From: Stygiobacter electus
GTDB lineage: Bacteria > Bacteroidota > Ignavibacteria > Ignavibacteriales > Melioribacteraceae
Length of the DNA stretch: 64,000 nt
Assembly (NCBI GenBank): GCA_029210465.1
Contig: JARGDL010000004.1
Coordinates: 124,001-188,000, forward strand
Direction: 5' to 3'
Shown: positions 1-8,056 of the stretch, piece after piece
How the letters are laid out: each line of letters starts with the position of its first letter
How positions within the stretch are numbered: the stretch's first letter is position 1
Made by a program: the position numbers and the translations under genes
The notes under the pieces: model-generated
Seen by the model: only the letters and a program-made list of their open reading frames with translations
What the model was told of the DNA's origin: nothing
The model's database searches: none

Positions 1-546
1 ACCTTTGACATTCATTCTTGTAAATAAAACGGTGTCAGATGGTGAAAGATTTGTAGTTACAACAATTACATCATTAGCAATTCTTGATTTCCATTTCTTC
101 TTTTTAAGATTTTTGATTATTCGACTTTTAATATCTTCAATATCATGAGAACGTTCCTTCATATAAGATTCGTCAGCCAAATTCATCAAATGAGTATATT
201 TTGATATTTCACTATCTACTATAAATTCAGGAACTCTTTTTTCTTTTTTAATTCTTTCTTTAATAGTAGAAATTAAAATTGGGTCATCTAAAATCATTAT
301 TTGAGCTTCAAAAATTGCCGCTCTTTTTTCTCCTAGTTTATCAACTGCAAGAGAAAATATTTTTCTCAACTCTTTTTTTGATTGTTCAAGTGCAATCTCA
401 AGATTGTTGATTGCTTCATCAACATCTTGAATTGTTTCTTCTGAAACCAGTTCTTTCTGTTTTGAAAAAACATGCGCTTTTGCAATTGATATACCAGAAG
501 CAGCTGCAATTCCATTTAATATTATATTTTTTTCTTTAGAGCTCAT
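1..546 (-). CDS. ptsI: Phosphoenolpyruvate-protein phosphotransferase (PTS enzyme I), N-terminal part
   Basis: Enzyme I takes phosphate from PEP and passes it to HPr in the cytoplasm. The reading frame runs from an ATG at 546 to the window edge (182 codons), so the gene is cut before the phospho-histidine domain. The visible start contains NGIAAASGISIAKA, the usual enzyme I opening, and an EAQIMILDDPIL stretch typical of the HPr-binding helical domain. It overlaps the end of ptsH by 11 bases, implying translational coupling. No sugar-specific EII gene is seen in the window, so a regulatory PTS is possible, but that is inference. Identification is firm from context and N-terminal motifs; the catalytic residues cannot be checked here. 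Confidence 0.9.
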   Translation of the reverse strand, partial: MSSKEKNIILNGIAAASGISIAKAHVFSKQKELVSEETIQDVDEAINNLEIALEQSKKELRKIFSLAVDKLGEKRAAIFEAQIMILDDPILISTIKERIKKEKRVPEFIVDSEISKYTHLMNLADESYMKERSHDIEDIKSRIIKNLKKKKWKSRIANDVIVVTTNLSPSDTVLFTRMNVKG

Positions 547-802
547 CAAAACCTCGATTGAAATAATCAACTATTTCTTTTGAAGCTTCTTCTTCATCTT
601 CTCCATCAAAAGTAAGTTTAATTTGAGAACCTTTTTCTGCTGCTAAAGTCATTACTCCAATTATACTTTTACCATTAATGTTTAGACCATCTTTGTTGAG
701 AAAAAAATCACATTTGTATTTCGAAGCCAATTTAACAAGAGTTGCGGCTGGTCTTGTATGCAATCCAGCATTGTTGACTATAGTTACTGTTACTTCTTTC
801 AT
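536..802 (-). CDS. ptsH: HPr phosphocarrier protein
   Basis: An 88-residue phosphocarrier of the phosphotransferase system. The active-site histidine lies in AGLHTRPAA (about residues 13-21), and the regulatory-serine region appears as GKSIIGVMTLAA (about residues 44-55), so both phosphorylation sites known for the family seem present. Length is normal for HPr. Its ATG overlaps the TGA of the upstream polyprenyl synthase gene (ATGA), and its end overlaps ptsI. Because the serine site is kept and no EII genes are nearby, it may serve in carbon-source regulation; that role is inferred only. Confidence 0.95.
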   Translation of the reverse strand: MKEVTVTIVNNAGLHTRPAATLVKLASKYKCDFFLNKDGLNINGKSIIGVMTLAAEKGSQIKLTFDGEDEEEASKEIVDYFNRGFDEL

Positions 803-1794
803 TTATTCCTGTTTATTAAAGAGTTTGCTAAATGTATCATTAATTGTTTACCATCATTGTTTGGAAGAATTTCCAAACTCTTAAGAGCTAATTTAGTATA
901 TTTTTCAATTTCTTTTTTAGTTAAGTCAATTACACCTAAGTCAAAATATAATTTTCTATAAATAGAAACTTCATTAGGTTTAATTCCTTTATTTTTAATT
1001 ACATTATTAAGCAGTTGAATGTCACTTTCATTTACAGCTTTCTTTATAGCATTTAAGAACAAAAAGGTTTTTTTGCCTTCAATTAAATCGCTACCAATTT
1101 TTTTCCCAAACTTTTCTTCTTCAGCTATTATATCTAAAAGATCATCCTGAATTTGAAATGCAATTCCTAAGTTTTTTCCATATTGTGAAACAGCATTGAC
1201 ATATTTTTTATTTGCATTAACAATTAAAGAACCTATTTTGCAGCTCATTTCGGCAAGAGCAGCAGTTTTTTTATATATCATTTTTTTGTATTCTGAAATA
1301 GAAACATCATTTCTTGATTCGAATTCTTTGTCTAAACTTTGACCTTCACAAACTTCAATAATTCCTTGCGTAAAAGTTTGAACAATTTTTTTAACATTTG
1401 ATTTGCAATCTTTTAATAACGATTCATATGCAATAGCAATTAAATTATCTCCAGCAAGAATAGCAGTATTAATATCATACTTTTTATGAAGTGTTAATCT
1501 TCCACGTCGTAAATCTGAATTATCCATTATATCATCGTGAGCTAAAGTGAAATTATGGAGAACTTCAATTCCTATAGCTGCATTGTAAACATCTTTGAAT
1601 TTTCCACCAGTAGCTCTTGAGGAAATTAAAACTAAAAAAGGTCTTAATCTTTTTCCACCACCACTTAATAAATACTCGCATGGTTCATACAAAGATTTTG
1701 GTTTTCTATTATTTAATAATTTTGATAATAACTTTTCAATTTTATTAGTTTCAAGATTGTAGATATTTGAAAATTCCTCAAATGTAATGTTCAA
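799..1794 (-). CDS. Polyprenyl (geranylgeranyl/farnesyl-type) diphosphate synthase
   Basis: A 331-residue trans-isoprenyl diphosphate synthase that condenses isopentenyl diphosphate with allylic diphosphates. The substrate-binding GGGKRLRP is at residues 45-52. The first aspartate-rich motif is DDIMD (87-91) and the second DDLLD (about 218-222), with NSDLRRG just after the first, so the active site looks complete. Product chain length cannot be settled; the residues before the first motif (VLHNFTLAH) lack an obvious signature that I can read with certainty. Its start overlaps the end of fni by four bases, so the IPP isomerase and the enzyme consuming its products are made together. Candidates are a GGPP/FPP synthase or a quinone-side-chain synthase. 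Confidence 0.9.
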   Translation of the reverse strand: MNITFEEFSNIYNLETNKIEKLLSKLLNNRKPKSLYEPCEYLLSGGGKRLRPFLVLISSRATGGKFKDVYNAAIGIEVLHNFTLAHDDIMDNSDLRRGRLTLHKKYDINTAILAGDNLIAIAYESLLKDCKSNVKKIVQTFTQGIIEVCEGQSLDKEFESRNDVSISEYKKMIYKKTAALAEMSCKIGSLIVNANKKYVNAVSQYGKNLGIAFQIQDDLLDIIAEEEKFGKKIGSDLIEGKKTFLFLNAIKKAVNESDIQLLNNVIKNKGIKPNEVSIYRKLYFDLGVIDLTKKEIEKYTKLALKSLEILPNNDGKQLMIHLANSLINRNK

Positions 1795-2834
1795 AATAAC
1801 TCCGATTTTTTTATAAGTTTAATTTTTTTTAACTCCTTTAAGTTTTGACAGCCAGTCAAATACATTATTTTTTTCACATCATTAAACATATTAATTATTA
1901 AATTCTTAACACCATCAACATCTTTATTGATTATCTCTTTCAAAATAATTCTTGCTGAAGCAGATAAATCAGCACCAAGAGCAATTGACTTTGCTATTTC
2001 AATTCCATTAGTTATACCACCAGAAGAAATCAAAACAAATTTATATTCTTTTTTAAGTTTACTTACGGTCCTTACACAATAAGACGTTGGCAAACCCCAG
2101 TTACCAAAAAATTCATTTGACATTTTGTTTCTTATAAGTTCAACTTTTGCCCAACTTGTACCTCCAGAACCTGCTACATCAATTCCTTTTATACCAACAT
2201 TTAATAATTTTTTTGCAACATCTTTAGATATTCCAGAACCAACCTCTTTTGCTATAAAAGGAATAGAAATTTTACAAGTTAATTTTTCTAAATTATTTAA
2301 TAAACCTTTAAAATTAGTTTCCCCTTCTTTTTGAAATAGTTCTTGTAATGGATTTAAATGAATGACCATGGCATCAGCTTCAACTAAATCTATTAAAAAT
2401 TTTATTTCGTCAACAATATTTTTAGAATCAGCAACTTGAGCAGCTCCAATATTTCCTAAAACAGGAACATTCTTTGCATTTTTTCTAACTACTTTATAAG
2501 TTGAATGTAAATTTTGTGATTCTAAAGCCTGTCTTTGAGAACCAACACCAATAGGTATATTTAATTCTGATGCTACAATAGCAAGCTTTTCATTTATTCT
2601 TTTAGATTCATTAGTACCGCCGGTCATACAAGAAATTAAAAATGGAAGATTAATTTTTTTATCAAAAAATTTTAAAGATAGATCTATTTTATTAATATCT
2701 ACTTCTGTAATTGCATTGTGCGGAAATATGTAATTTTCAAAACCGTTTGACTTATCAAATAAAATTTTATCTGTTAAACAAATTTCTATGTGCTCTTTTT
2801 TCCTTGCTGAAATTTTAGAATTTGACATAATCAC
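1791..2834 (-). CDS. fni: Type II isopentenyl-diphosphate delta-isomerase (FMN-dependent)
   Basis: A 347-residue TIM-barrel flavoprotein interconverting IPP and DMAPP. Family landmarks are RKKEHIEICL near the N-terminus, ISCMTGGT (about 68-75), IGVGSQRQAL (about 95-104), VIHLNPLQELFQKEG (about 157-171) and FIAKEVGSGIS (about 193-203); the glycine-rich VAGSGGTSW and SSGGI segments fit FMN-phosphate binding. Length is normal. It is the first gene of an operon continuing into the polyprenyl synthase and PTS genes, and is divergent from the transporter at 2946 across an AT-rich 111-base gap that should hold both promoters. Confidence 0.95.
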   Translation of the reverse strand: MIMSNSKISARKKEHIEICLTDKILFDKSNGFENYIFPHNAITEVDINKIDLSLKFFDKKINLPFLISCMTGGTNESKRINEKLAIVASELNIPIGVGSQRQALESQNLHSTYKVVRKNAKNVPVLGNIGAAQVADSKNIVDEIKFLIDLVEADAMVIHLNPLQELFQKEGETNFKGLLNNLEKLTCKISIPFIAKEVGSGISKDVAKKLLNVGIKGIDVAGSGGTSWAKVELIRNKMSNEFFGNWGLPTSYCVRTVSKLKKEYKFVLISSGGITNGIEIAKSIALGADLSASARIILKEIINKDVDGVKNLIINMFNDVKKIMYLTGCQNLKELKKIKLIKKSELF

Positions 2835-2945
2835 TTTAATTATAACTATTTCAAAATAAAAATTTTTTTTATGATAAACCTAAAGTATTAAAAATTTTCA
2901 AGATATTTATTTAATTTTACTTTTAAATAATTAAAAAGGGATTTT

Positions 2946-4244
2946 ATGGAAAAAGTTCGATTATCATTTTGGCAAATCTGGAACATGAGTTTTGGATTTT
3001 TAGGGATTCAATTTGGATTTGCACTTCAAAATGCAAATGTAAGCCGAATTTTTGAAACACTTGGTGCAAAAATTGATGAAATTCCAATTCTATGGATAGC
3101 TGCACCGACAACAGGATTAATTATCCAACCAATTATTGGATATTTAAGTGATAGAACTTGGGGTAAACTAGGAAGAAGAAGGCCATATTTTTTAACAGGT
3201 GCAATTTTAGCTTCATTAGCATTAATTGTAATGCCAAATTCTCCTGCTCTTTGGGTAGCTGCTGGAATGCTTTGGATAATGGATGCATCTATCAATATTT
3301 CAATGGAACCATTTAGAGCTTTGGTGGCTGATTTACTCCCTTCAGAACAAAGAACAACTGGTTTTGCAATCCAAAGTTTTTTTATTGGAACCGGAGCAAT
3401 AATTGCATCAGTTTTACCTTATATTTTTACTAATTTTTTTGGAATTAAAAATGTTGCACCTGTTGGCAAAATTCCAGATTCAGTTACTTATTCTTTTTAT
3501 GTTGGAGCAATTGCCTTTTTAGGAGCTGTAGTTTGGACAGTTGCAAAAACGAAAGAATATCCACCAAACAATATAGAGGAATTTAATCGCAACTTATTAA
3601 AAAATAGAGGAATAATTTTTGGGATTAAAGAAATTTTTAATTCATTAATTAAAATGCCAAAAACAATGGTACAATTAGCATTTGTTCAATTTTTTTCATG
3701 GTTTGCACTATTCGCAATGTGGATTTATACAACTCCAGCCGTAACTCAACATATTTACGGTACAAATGATCCAACAAGTGAGTTATATAATCAAGGAGCA
3801 AATTGGGTAGGAGTTTTATTTTCAATTTATAATGGTTTTGCTGCATTAATGGCATTTTTAATTATTTTAATTGCAAAAAAAACCTCAAGAAAAACTGTTC
3901 ATTCTATCAGTTTAATTATTGGAGGAATCGGTTTAGCATCTTTTTATTTCATTAAAGAACCAAATTTACTTTTATTATCTGAACTAGGAATTGGTTTAGC
4001 TTGGGCATCAATTTTATCAATGCCATATGCAATTTTAGCTGGTTCTTTACCACCTGAAAAAATGGGTGTTTACATGGGAATTTTTAATTTTTTCATCGTA
4101 ATACCTCAAATAACCGCTGCAGCTATTTTAGGATTTTTTGTTAAAAATCTTTTTAATAATCAAGCAATTTATGCTTTGTTAATAGGAGGAATTTCATTAT
4201 TAATATCAGCGACATTAGTTTTATTCGTTCAAGATAAAGATTAA
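2946..4244 (+). CDS. MFS sugar transporter of the SLC45/GPH-like type
   Basis: A 432-residue inner-membrane transporter with about twelve hydrophobic segments. The opening [20 protein letters not shown] and the loop [19 protein letters not shown] (about residues 63-81), with a charged SDR...GRRRP signature, resemble bacterial SLC45-like disaccharide transporters often described as maltose or sucrose carriers. It has a clear ribosome site (AAAGGGA) before the ATG. It faces a LacI-type regulator gene end to end, and the beta-glucan locus follows beyond. Substrate is therefore likely a glucoside disaccharide, but this is inferred from context rather than from any binding residue I can name. Confidence 0.85.
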   Translation: MEKVRLSFWQIWNMSFGFLGIQFGFALQNANVSRIFETLGAKIDEIPILWIAAPTTGLIIQPIIGYLSDRTWGKLGRRRPYFLTGAILASLALIVMPNSPALWVAAGMLWIMDASINISMEPFRALVADLLPSEQRTTGFAIQSFFIGTGAIIASVLPYIFTNFFGIKNVAPVGKIPDSVTYSFYVGAIAFLGAVVWTVAKTKEYPPNNIEEFNRNLLKNRGIIFGIKEIFNSLIKMPKTMVQLAFVQFFSWFALFAMWIYTTPAVTQHIYGTNDPTSELYNQGANWVGVLFSIYNGFAALMAFLIILIAKKTSRKTVHSISLIIGGIGLASFYFIKEPNLLLLSELGIGLAWASILSMPYAILAGSLPPEKMGVYMGIFNFFIVIPQITAAAILGFFVKNLFNNQAIYALLIGGISLLISATLVLFVQDKD

Positions 4245-4297
4245 ATAACAGTATTTATTTTTTTATTTATAAAATATAATTTTTAAAACTTCTATAT

Positions 4298-5329
4298 TTA
4301 ATGCTTTTTAATACATGTACCTCTTAAAACAAGACTTGTATCTAAAACAATTTGTTGTGGAGCAATTTCATTATCTTCATCATCAATTTTTTTCATGATT
4401 AAGTCAATTGCATTTTTGCTTATTAAATCTGTTGGTTGATCAATGCAACTTAATGGTGGTGAAAGAAAACTTTGAACTTTAGCATTTCCAAAGCAAATTA
4501 CATCAATATCTTTGGGGATTTCTAAACCGACTTCTTTTGCCGCCATATAAATACCTAATGCAACAGGATAAGTAACAGCTAAAATAAGTTCAGGTAAGTT
4601 ATTTTCTTTATACAATTTCATAAAGAATTCATAACCTGAATTCTCGCTATACCCTCCCTCAAATATCCAGTTAGGATTAATCTCAATTCCAAAATTATTC
4701 ATTGCATCTTTAAAACCATTCATTCTATCACGACCAATGTTAATATTTGTTGCTCCACCGAAATGAGCAATTTTTCGATAGCCAAGATTATATGCGTGTT
4801 CAATTGCTTTGTATGCTCCATTGTAGTCATCTACTTTAACAATATTGTAATTTTGAGCTGATTCGGGTACACGATCAATAAAAACTATTGGAACACCTCG
4901 CCTTTCAATCATCTCAAAAACAGATAAGTCCTTTGTTTCTTGCGTAACTGATATAATTATTCCATCAACTTTCATTGAAAGCAAAGTTAAAAGGTGTTTT
5001 TTTTCTCTTTCAGCATTTTCTTGAGAAACAGTTAAAATAGTTTCATAATTTTGTTGGAATGCTAAATCAAAAATTGATTCTATAATAGCACCGAAAAAGT
5101 GATGAGCTATTTTAGGTACAACTAATCCTAATGTATTTGATTTTCGAGATGATAAATTTCTTGCCATAATATTCGGCATATACCCCATTTCTTCAGCTAC
5201 TTTTTTTATCAATTTAGTTGTTTTTATTGATATATCTGGGTGGTTTCTTAATGCTTTAGAAATTGTAACTACTGAGAGATTTAATCGATTTGCAATATCT
5301 TGTAGTGTTACAGCTTTTTCATTTTCCAT
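4298..5329 (-). CDS. LacI/GalR-family transcriptional regulator
   Basis: A 343-residue DNA-binding repressor type. The N-terminal helix-turn-helix covers about residues 7-30 (VTLQDIANRLNLSVVTISKA), followed by the hinge helix region GYMPNIMARNLSSRKS and a periplasmic-binding-protein-like sugar-sensing domain to the end. It is the only transcription factor I recognise near the glucan locus, so it is the best candidate for its regulator. Upstream, the segment 5341-5373 contains two copies of CTTTATTG, which might be part of an autoregulatory site; this is weak. It lies convergent to the sugar transporter at 2946 and behind a terminator hairpin that ends the wbpA-like gene. Confidence 0.92.
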   Translation of the reverse strand: MENEKAVTLQDIANRLNLSVVTISKALRNHPDISIKTTKLIKKVAEEMGYMPNIMARNLSSRKSNTLGLVVPKIAHHFFGAIIESIFDLAFQQNYETILTVSQENAEREKKHLLTLLSMKVDGIIISVTQETKDLSVFEMIERRGVPIVFIDRVPESAQNYNIVKVDDYNGAYKAIEHAYNLGYRKIAHFGGATNINIGRDRMNGFKDAMNNFGIEINPNWIFEGGYSENSGYEFFMKLYKENNLPELILAVTYPVALGIYMAAKEVGLEIPKDIDVICFGNAKVQSFLSPPLSCIDQPTDLISKNAIDLIMKKIDDEDNEIAPQQIVLDTSLVLRGTCIKKH

Positions 5330-5374
5330 AATTTACCTTATGACTTTATTGTTTACTTTATTGGTATATAAAAT

Positions 5375-5408
5375 AAAGAAAAAAATAGGGAATTTAAATA
5401 TCCCCTAT
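5375..5408 (-). terminator. Rho-independent terminator after the nucleotide-sugar dehydrogenase gene
   Basis: A six-base-pair hairpin (ATAGGG...CCCTAT) with an AT loop is followed on the minus strand by a run of T, directly after the stop codon at 5425. The stem is short, so efficiency is uncertain. A-runs and T-runs on both sides make it potentially bidirectional. Confidence 0.6.
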
Positions 5409-5424
5409 ATTTTTTATTAATGAA

Positions 5425-6741
5425 TTATGCTTTTACAATGTTATAAAATCCTCGTTTTGCAAATGCATTTCTTGTATCTACTATAAGTTGTGCATTTTGG
5501 TAAATCATCTCATAGTCAAAATTATCATGGTCAGTTGAAAGAAGTACTACATCGTAACTTTTAATAACAGTAGAATTTAATTCTACAGATTTCATTTCAA
5601 AATTATATTTCCTTGTTGGTGGTAATTTTGGAACATAACTATCGCTGTAACTAACTATAGCTCCTCTGTTTTGTAAAATTTCAATTAGTTTAAGTGAGGG
5701 AGATTCGCGCATATCATCAATATTTTTTTTATATGAAGCTCCCAGTATTAAAACTTTACTGCCTTTTAAAGTCTTGCCATTTTTATCTAAAGCTTCAGAT
5801 AACTTTTGAACTACATAGTAAGGCTGAAATGTATTAATTTCTCCTGCAAGTTCTATGAATTTTGTATTAATATCAAATTCTCTAGCTTTCCAAGTTAAAT
5901 AAAAAGGATCAATTGGAATACAATGGCCTCCGAGACCTGGTCCTGGATAAAAAGCTTGAAAGCCAAATGGTTTTGTTTTTGCAGCTTCAATTACTTCCCA
6001 TATGTCAATATCCATTTTATCAAAAACCATTTTTAATTCATTTACTAATGCAATGTTAATTGACCTATAAATATTTTCTAAAAGTTTCGTAGCTTCTGCT
6101 GCCCTTGGGGATGAAACAGGAACTGTTTTAACAATAACTTGATCATATATTTTCTGAGCAATTTCTAAACATGCTGGAGTTACACCACCGACAACTTTTG
6201 GTATTGTTGAAGTAGAGTAGCTTGGATTATTTGGATCTTCTCTTTCTGGACTAAAAGCTAAAAAGAAATCTTCACCAACTTTTAATCCTTTTGCTTCAAA
6301 AAGTGGTTGTAATATTTCTTCTGTGGTTCCTGGATAAGTTGAAGACTCAAGCGAAATAAATTGTCCTTCGTGAATAAATTCAGCAACTTGTTCACCAGAT
6401 TTTTTAATGAAAGTTAAATCAGGCTCTCTATGATGATCGAGTGGTGTTGGAACACAAATTATTATTGCATCACACTCTGAAAGTTTTGAAAAGTCTGATG
6501 TTGGAGTAAATTTTTTACTTTTAACAACATTAGAAATTTTTTCTTCAGCAATGTGTTTGATATAAGTCTTACCTTGCATTAATATGGGGATTTTCCTTTC
6601 ATCAATGTCAAACCCAATTGTATAAAAACCTTTTTTAGCAAATTCTAAAGATAATGGTAAACCAACATATCCAAGACCAATAACCCCTATAACAGCTTTT
6701 TTCTCTTCAATTTTTTTGAGAAGATTTTCTTTGTGATTCAT
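5425..6741 (-). CDS. wbpA: UDP-N-acetyl-D-glucosamine 6-dehydrogenase (WbpA-like nucleotide-sugar dehydrogenase)
   Basis: A 438-residue UDP-glucose/GDP-mannose dehydrogenase-family enzyme that oxidises C6 of a UDP-HexNAc to the uronic acid with NAD. The Rossmann motif GVIGLGYVGLPLS is at about residues 19-31 and the catalytic cysteine is in GPGLGGHCIPIDPFYL (about residue 272). The HCIPIDPFYL form is typical of the UDP-GlcNAc branch (WbpA/WbpO) rather than UDP-glucose dehydrogenase. An SD (GAGGG) precedes the ATG. It follows the DegT aminotransferase gene by 14 bases. With WbpB and WbpD encoded at 44.3-45.8 kb, it would supply the first step of UDP-2,3-diacetamido-2,3-dideoxy-glucuronate synthesis. 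Exact substrate is inferred. Confidence 0.85.
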   Translation of the reverse strand: MNHKENLLKKIEEKKAVIGVIGLGYVGLPLSLEFAKKGFYTIGFDIDERKIPILMQGKTYIKHIAEEKISNVVKSKKFTPTSDFSKLSECDAIIICVPTPLDHHREPDLTFIKKSGEQVAEFIHEGQFISLESSTYPGTTEEILQPLFEAKGLKVGEDFFLAFSPEREDPNNPSYSTSTIPKVVGGVTPACLEIAQKIYDQVIVKTVPVSSPRAAEATKLLENIYRSINIALVNELKMVFDKMDIDIWEVIEAAKTKPFGFQAFYPGPGLGGHCIPIDPFYLTWKAREFDINTKFIELAGEINTFQPYYVVQKLSEALDKNGKTLKGSKVLILGASYKKNIDDMRESPSLKLIEILQNRGAIVSYSDSYVPKLPPTRKYNFEMKSVELNSTVIKSYDVVLLSTDHDNFDYEMIYQNAQLIVDTRNAFAKRGFYNIVKA

Positions 6742-6755
6742 ATGCCCTCTTTTAT

Positions 6756-7928
6756 TTATTTGTTGAAAAATTCTTCAATACAATTTACTACGTAATTTAT
6801 TTGTTCATTTGTTAATTCAGGATAGACTGGTAATGCTAAAGAATGATCAGCGGCAAAGTTTGAGTGTGTATAATTTTCATCTTTTTCATTTAGAAAATTA
6901 AAACATTCCTGTCTATGAAATGGAACAGGATAATAAACTTCGCATCCAATCTCTTTTTCTTTTAGAAAATTCCAAAGCTCATTTCTTTTTTCAATTCTGA
7001 TCACATATTGATTATAAATGTGATAATTTTTTGCAACATTATTATGTTCTTTATAAACAGCTTTTGGTAATAAAATTTTATTTTTTGAATCAATTAAAAT
7101 TTTACCCTCTTCTTCAGCTAAACCTTTTTCAATAAAAAGTTTAGAATAGAGTTCTGCATTTTGTCTTCTTTTTGCCGACCAATTATCAAGATGTGGAAGT
7201 TTAACACGTAAAACAGCGGCTTGTAAAGTATCAAGCCTAAAATTTCCTCCGATAATTTTATGGTAATATTTTGGTTCCATTCCATGCATTCTTAACATTT
7301 TTAATTTTTTATATAGAATTTCATCGTTCGTTGTAACAATTCCTCCGTCACCAAAACCACCTAAATTTTTACTTGGGAAAAATGAAAAACAACCAATATC
7401 GCCAATTGATCCAACAAATCTTCCATCTTTGTATTGGACTCCAATAGCTTGAGCGGCATCTTCAATTATAAATAAATTATGATTTTTAGCGATGTTAAAA
7501 ATTTCATTCATATCAGCACTTTGTCCAAAAAGATGAACTGGAATAACAGCTTTTGTTTTAGCTGAAATTTTCTTTTCAAAATCTTTTGGATCAATATTAA
7601 ATGTTACTGGGTCAATATCTGTAAAAATTGGTTTTGCATTAAGTCTAGCAACAACACCGGCAGTTGCAAAAAATGAATATGTTGGGACAATAACTTCATC
7701 ATCTGGTTTGATATCTAAAGCCATCAAAGCAATTAATAAAGCATCTGTACCTGAACTTACTCCAACAGCGTATTTTACATTTAAGTAATTTGCAACCTCT
7801 TCTTCAAGTTTTGCAACATCAGGTCCATTGATAAAATACTGAGAATCAACAACTCTTTGAATTGCTTCATCAATTTCTTGTTTAAGTGATAAATATTGGG
7901 GTTTTAAGTCTAATAAAGGAACTTTCAT
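6756..7928 (-). CDS. wbpE: DegT/DnrJ/EryC1 PLP-dependent sugar aminotransferase (WbpE-like)
   Basis: A 390-residue aspartate-aminotransferase-fold enzyme that aminates a 3-keto or 4-keto nucleotide sugar. The PLP lysine is in FFPSKNLGGFGDGG (about residue 186); IIEDAAQAIG carries the cofactor-contacting aspartate; VPLLDLKPQYLSL and VGVSSGTDALLIAL are standard N-terminal segments. An SD (GAGG) sits before the ATG. Paired with the wbpA-like gene and with wbpB/wbpD elsewhere in the window, it fits 3-amination of UDP-GlcNAc(3keto)A. Porphyromonas PorR, needed for anchoring T9SS cargo, belongs to the same family. A 4-aminotransferase role in another sugar cannot be excluded. Confidence 0.85.
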   Translation of the reverse strand: MKVPLLDLKPQYLSLKQEIDEAIQRVVDSQYFINGPDVAKLEEEVANYLNVKYAVGVSSGTDALLIALMALDIKPDDEVIVPTYSFFATAGVVARLNAKPIFTDIDPVTFNIDPKDFEKKISAKTKAVIPVHLFGQSADMNEIFNIAKNHNLFIIEDAAQAIGVQYKDGRFVGSIGDIGCFSFFPSKNLGGFGDGGIVTTNDEILYKKLKMLRMHGMEPKYYHKIIGGNFRLDTLQAAVLRVKLPHLDNWSAKRRQNAELYSKLFIEKGLAEEEGKILIDSKNKILLPKAVYKEHNNVAKNYHIYNQYVIRIEKRNELWNFLKEKEIGCEVYYPVPFHRQECFNFLNEKDENYTHSNFAADHSLALPVYPELTNEQINYVVNCIEEFFNK

Positions 7929-7990
7929 TTTTGCCTCTCATAAAAGTGTGAAAAATTTTTCTACAAATTTATTGAAAAATTCTCAAATCA

Positions 7991-8034
7991 ATATAAAAAA
8001 AGCTATTTCAGAAAGTAAGAAATTCTGAAATAGC
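7991..8034 (-). terminator. Strong rho-independent terminator downstream of the secreted GH-A hydrolase gene
   Basis: A perfect 12-base-pair stem (GCTATTTCAGAA at 8002-8013 with its complement at 8023-8034) and a nine-base loop are followed on the minus strand by seven T. It begins 22 bases after the stop codon at 8057 and separates the glucan locus from the wbpE/wbpA pair. Confidence 0.85.
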
Positions 8035-8056
8035 CAATAAATGTGAAAATCATTTT

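Noticed and set aside
7991..8034. Hairpin considered as a dispersed palindrome
   Set aside because: It has a T-run right after the stem, sits just after a stop codon and lacks the cores of the two repeat families, so it is a terminator.
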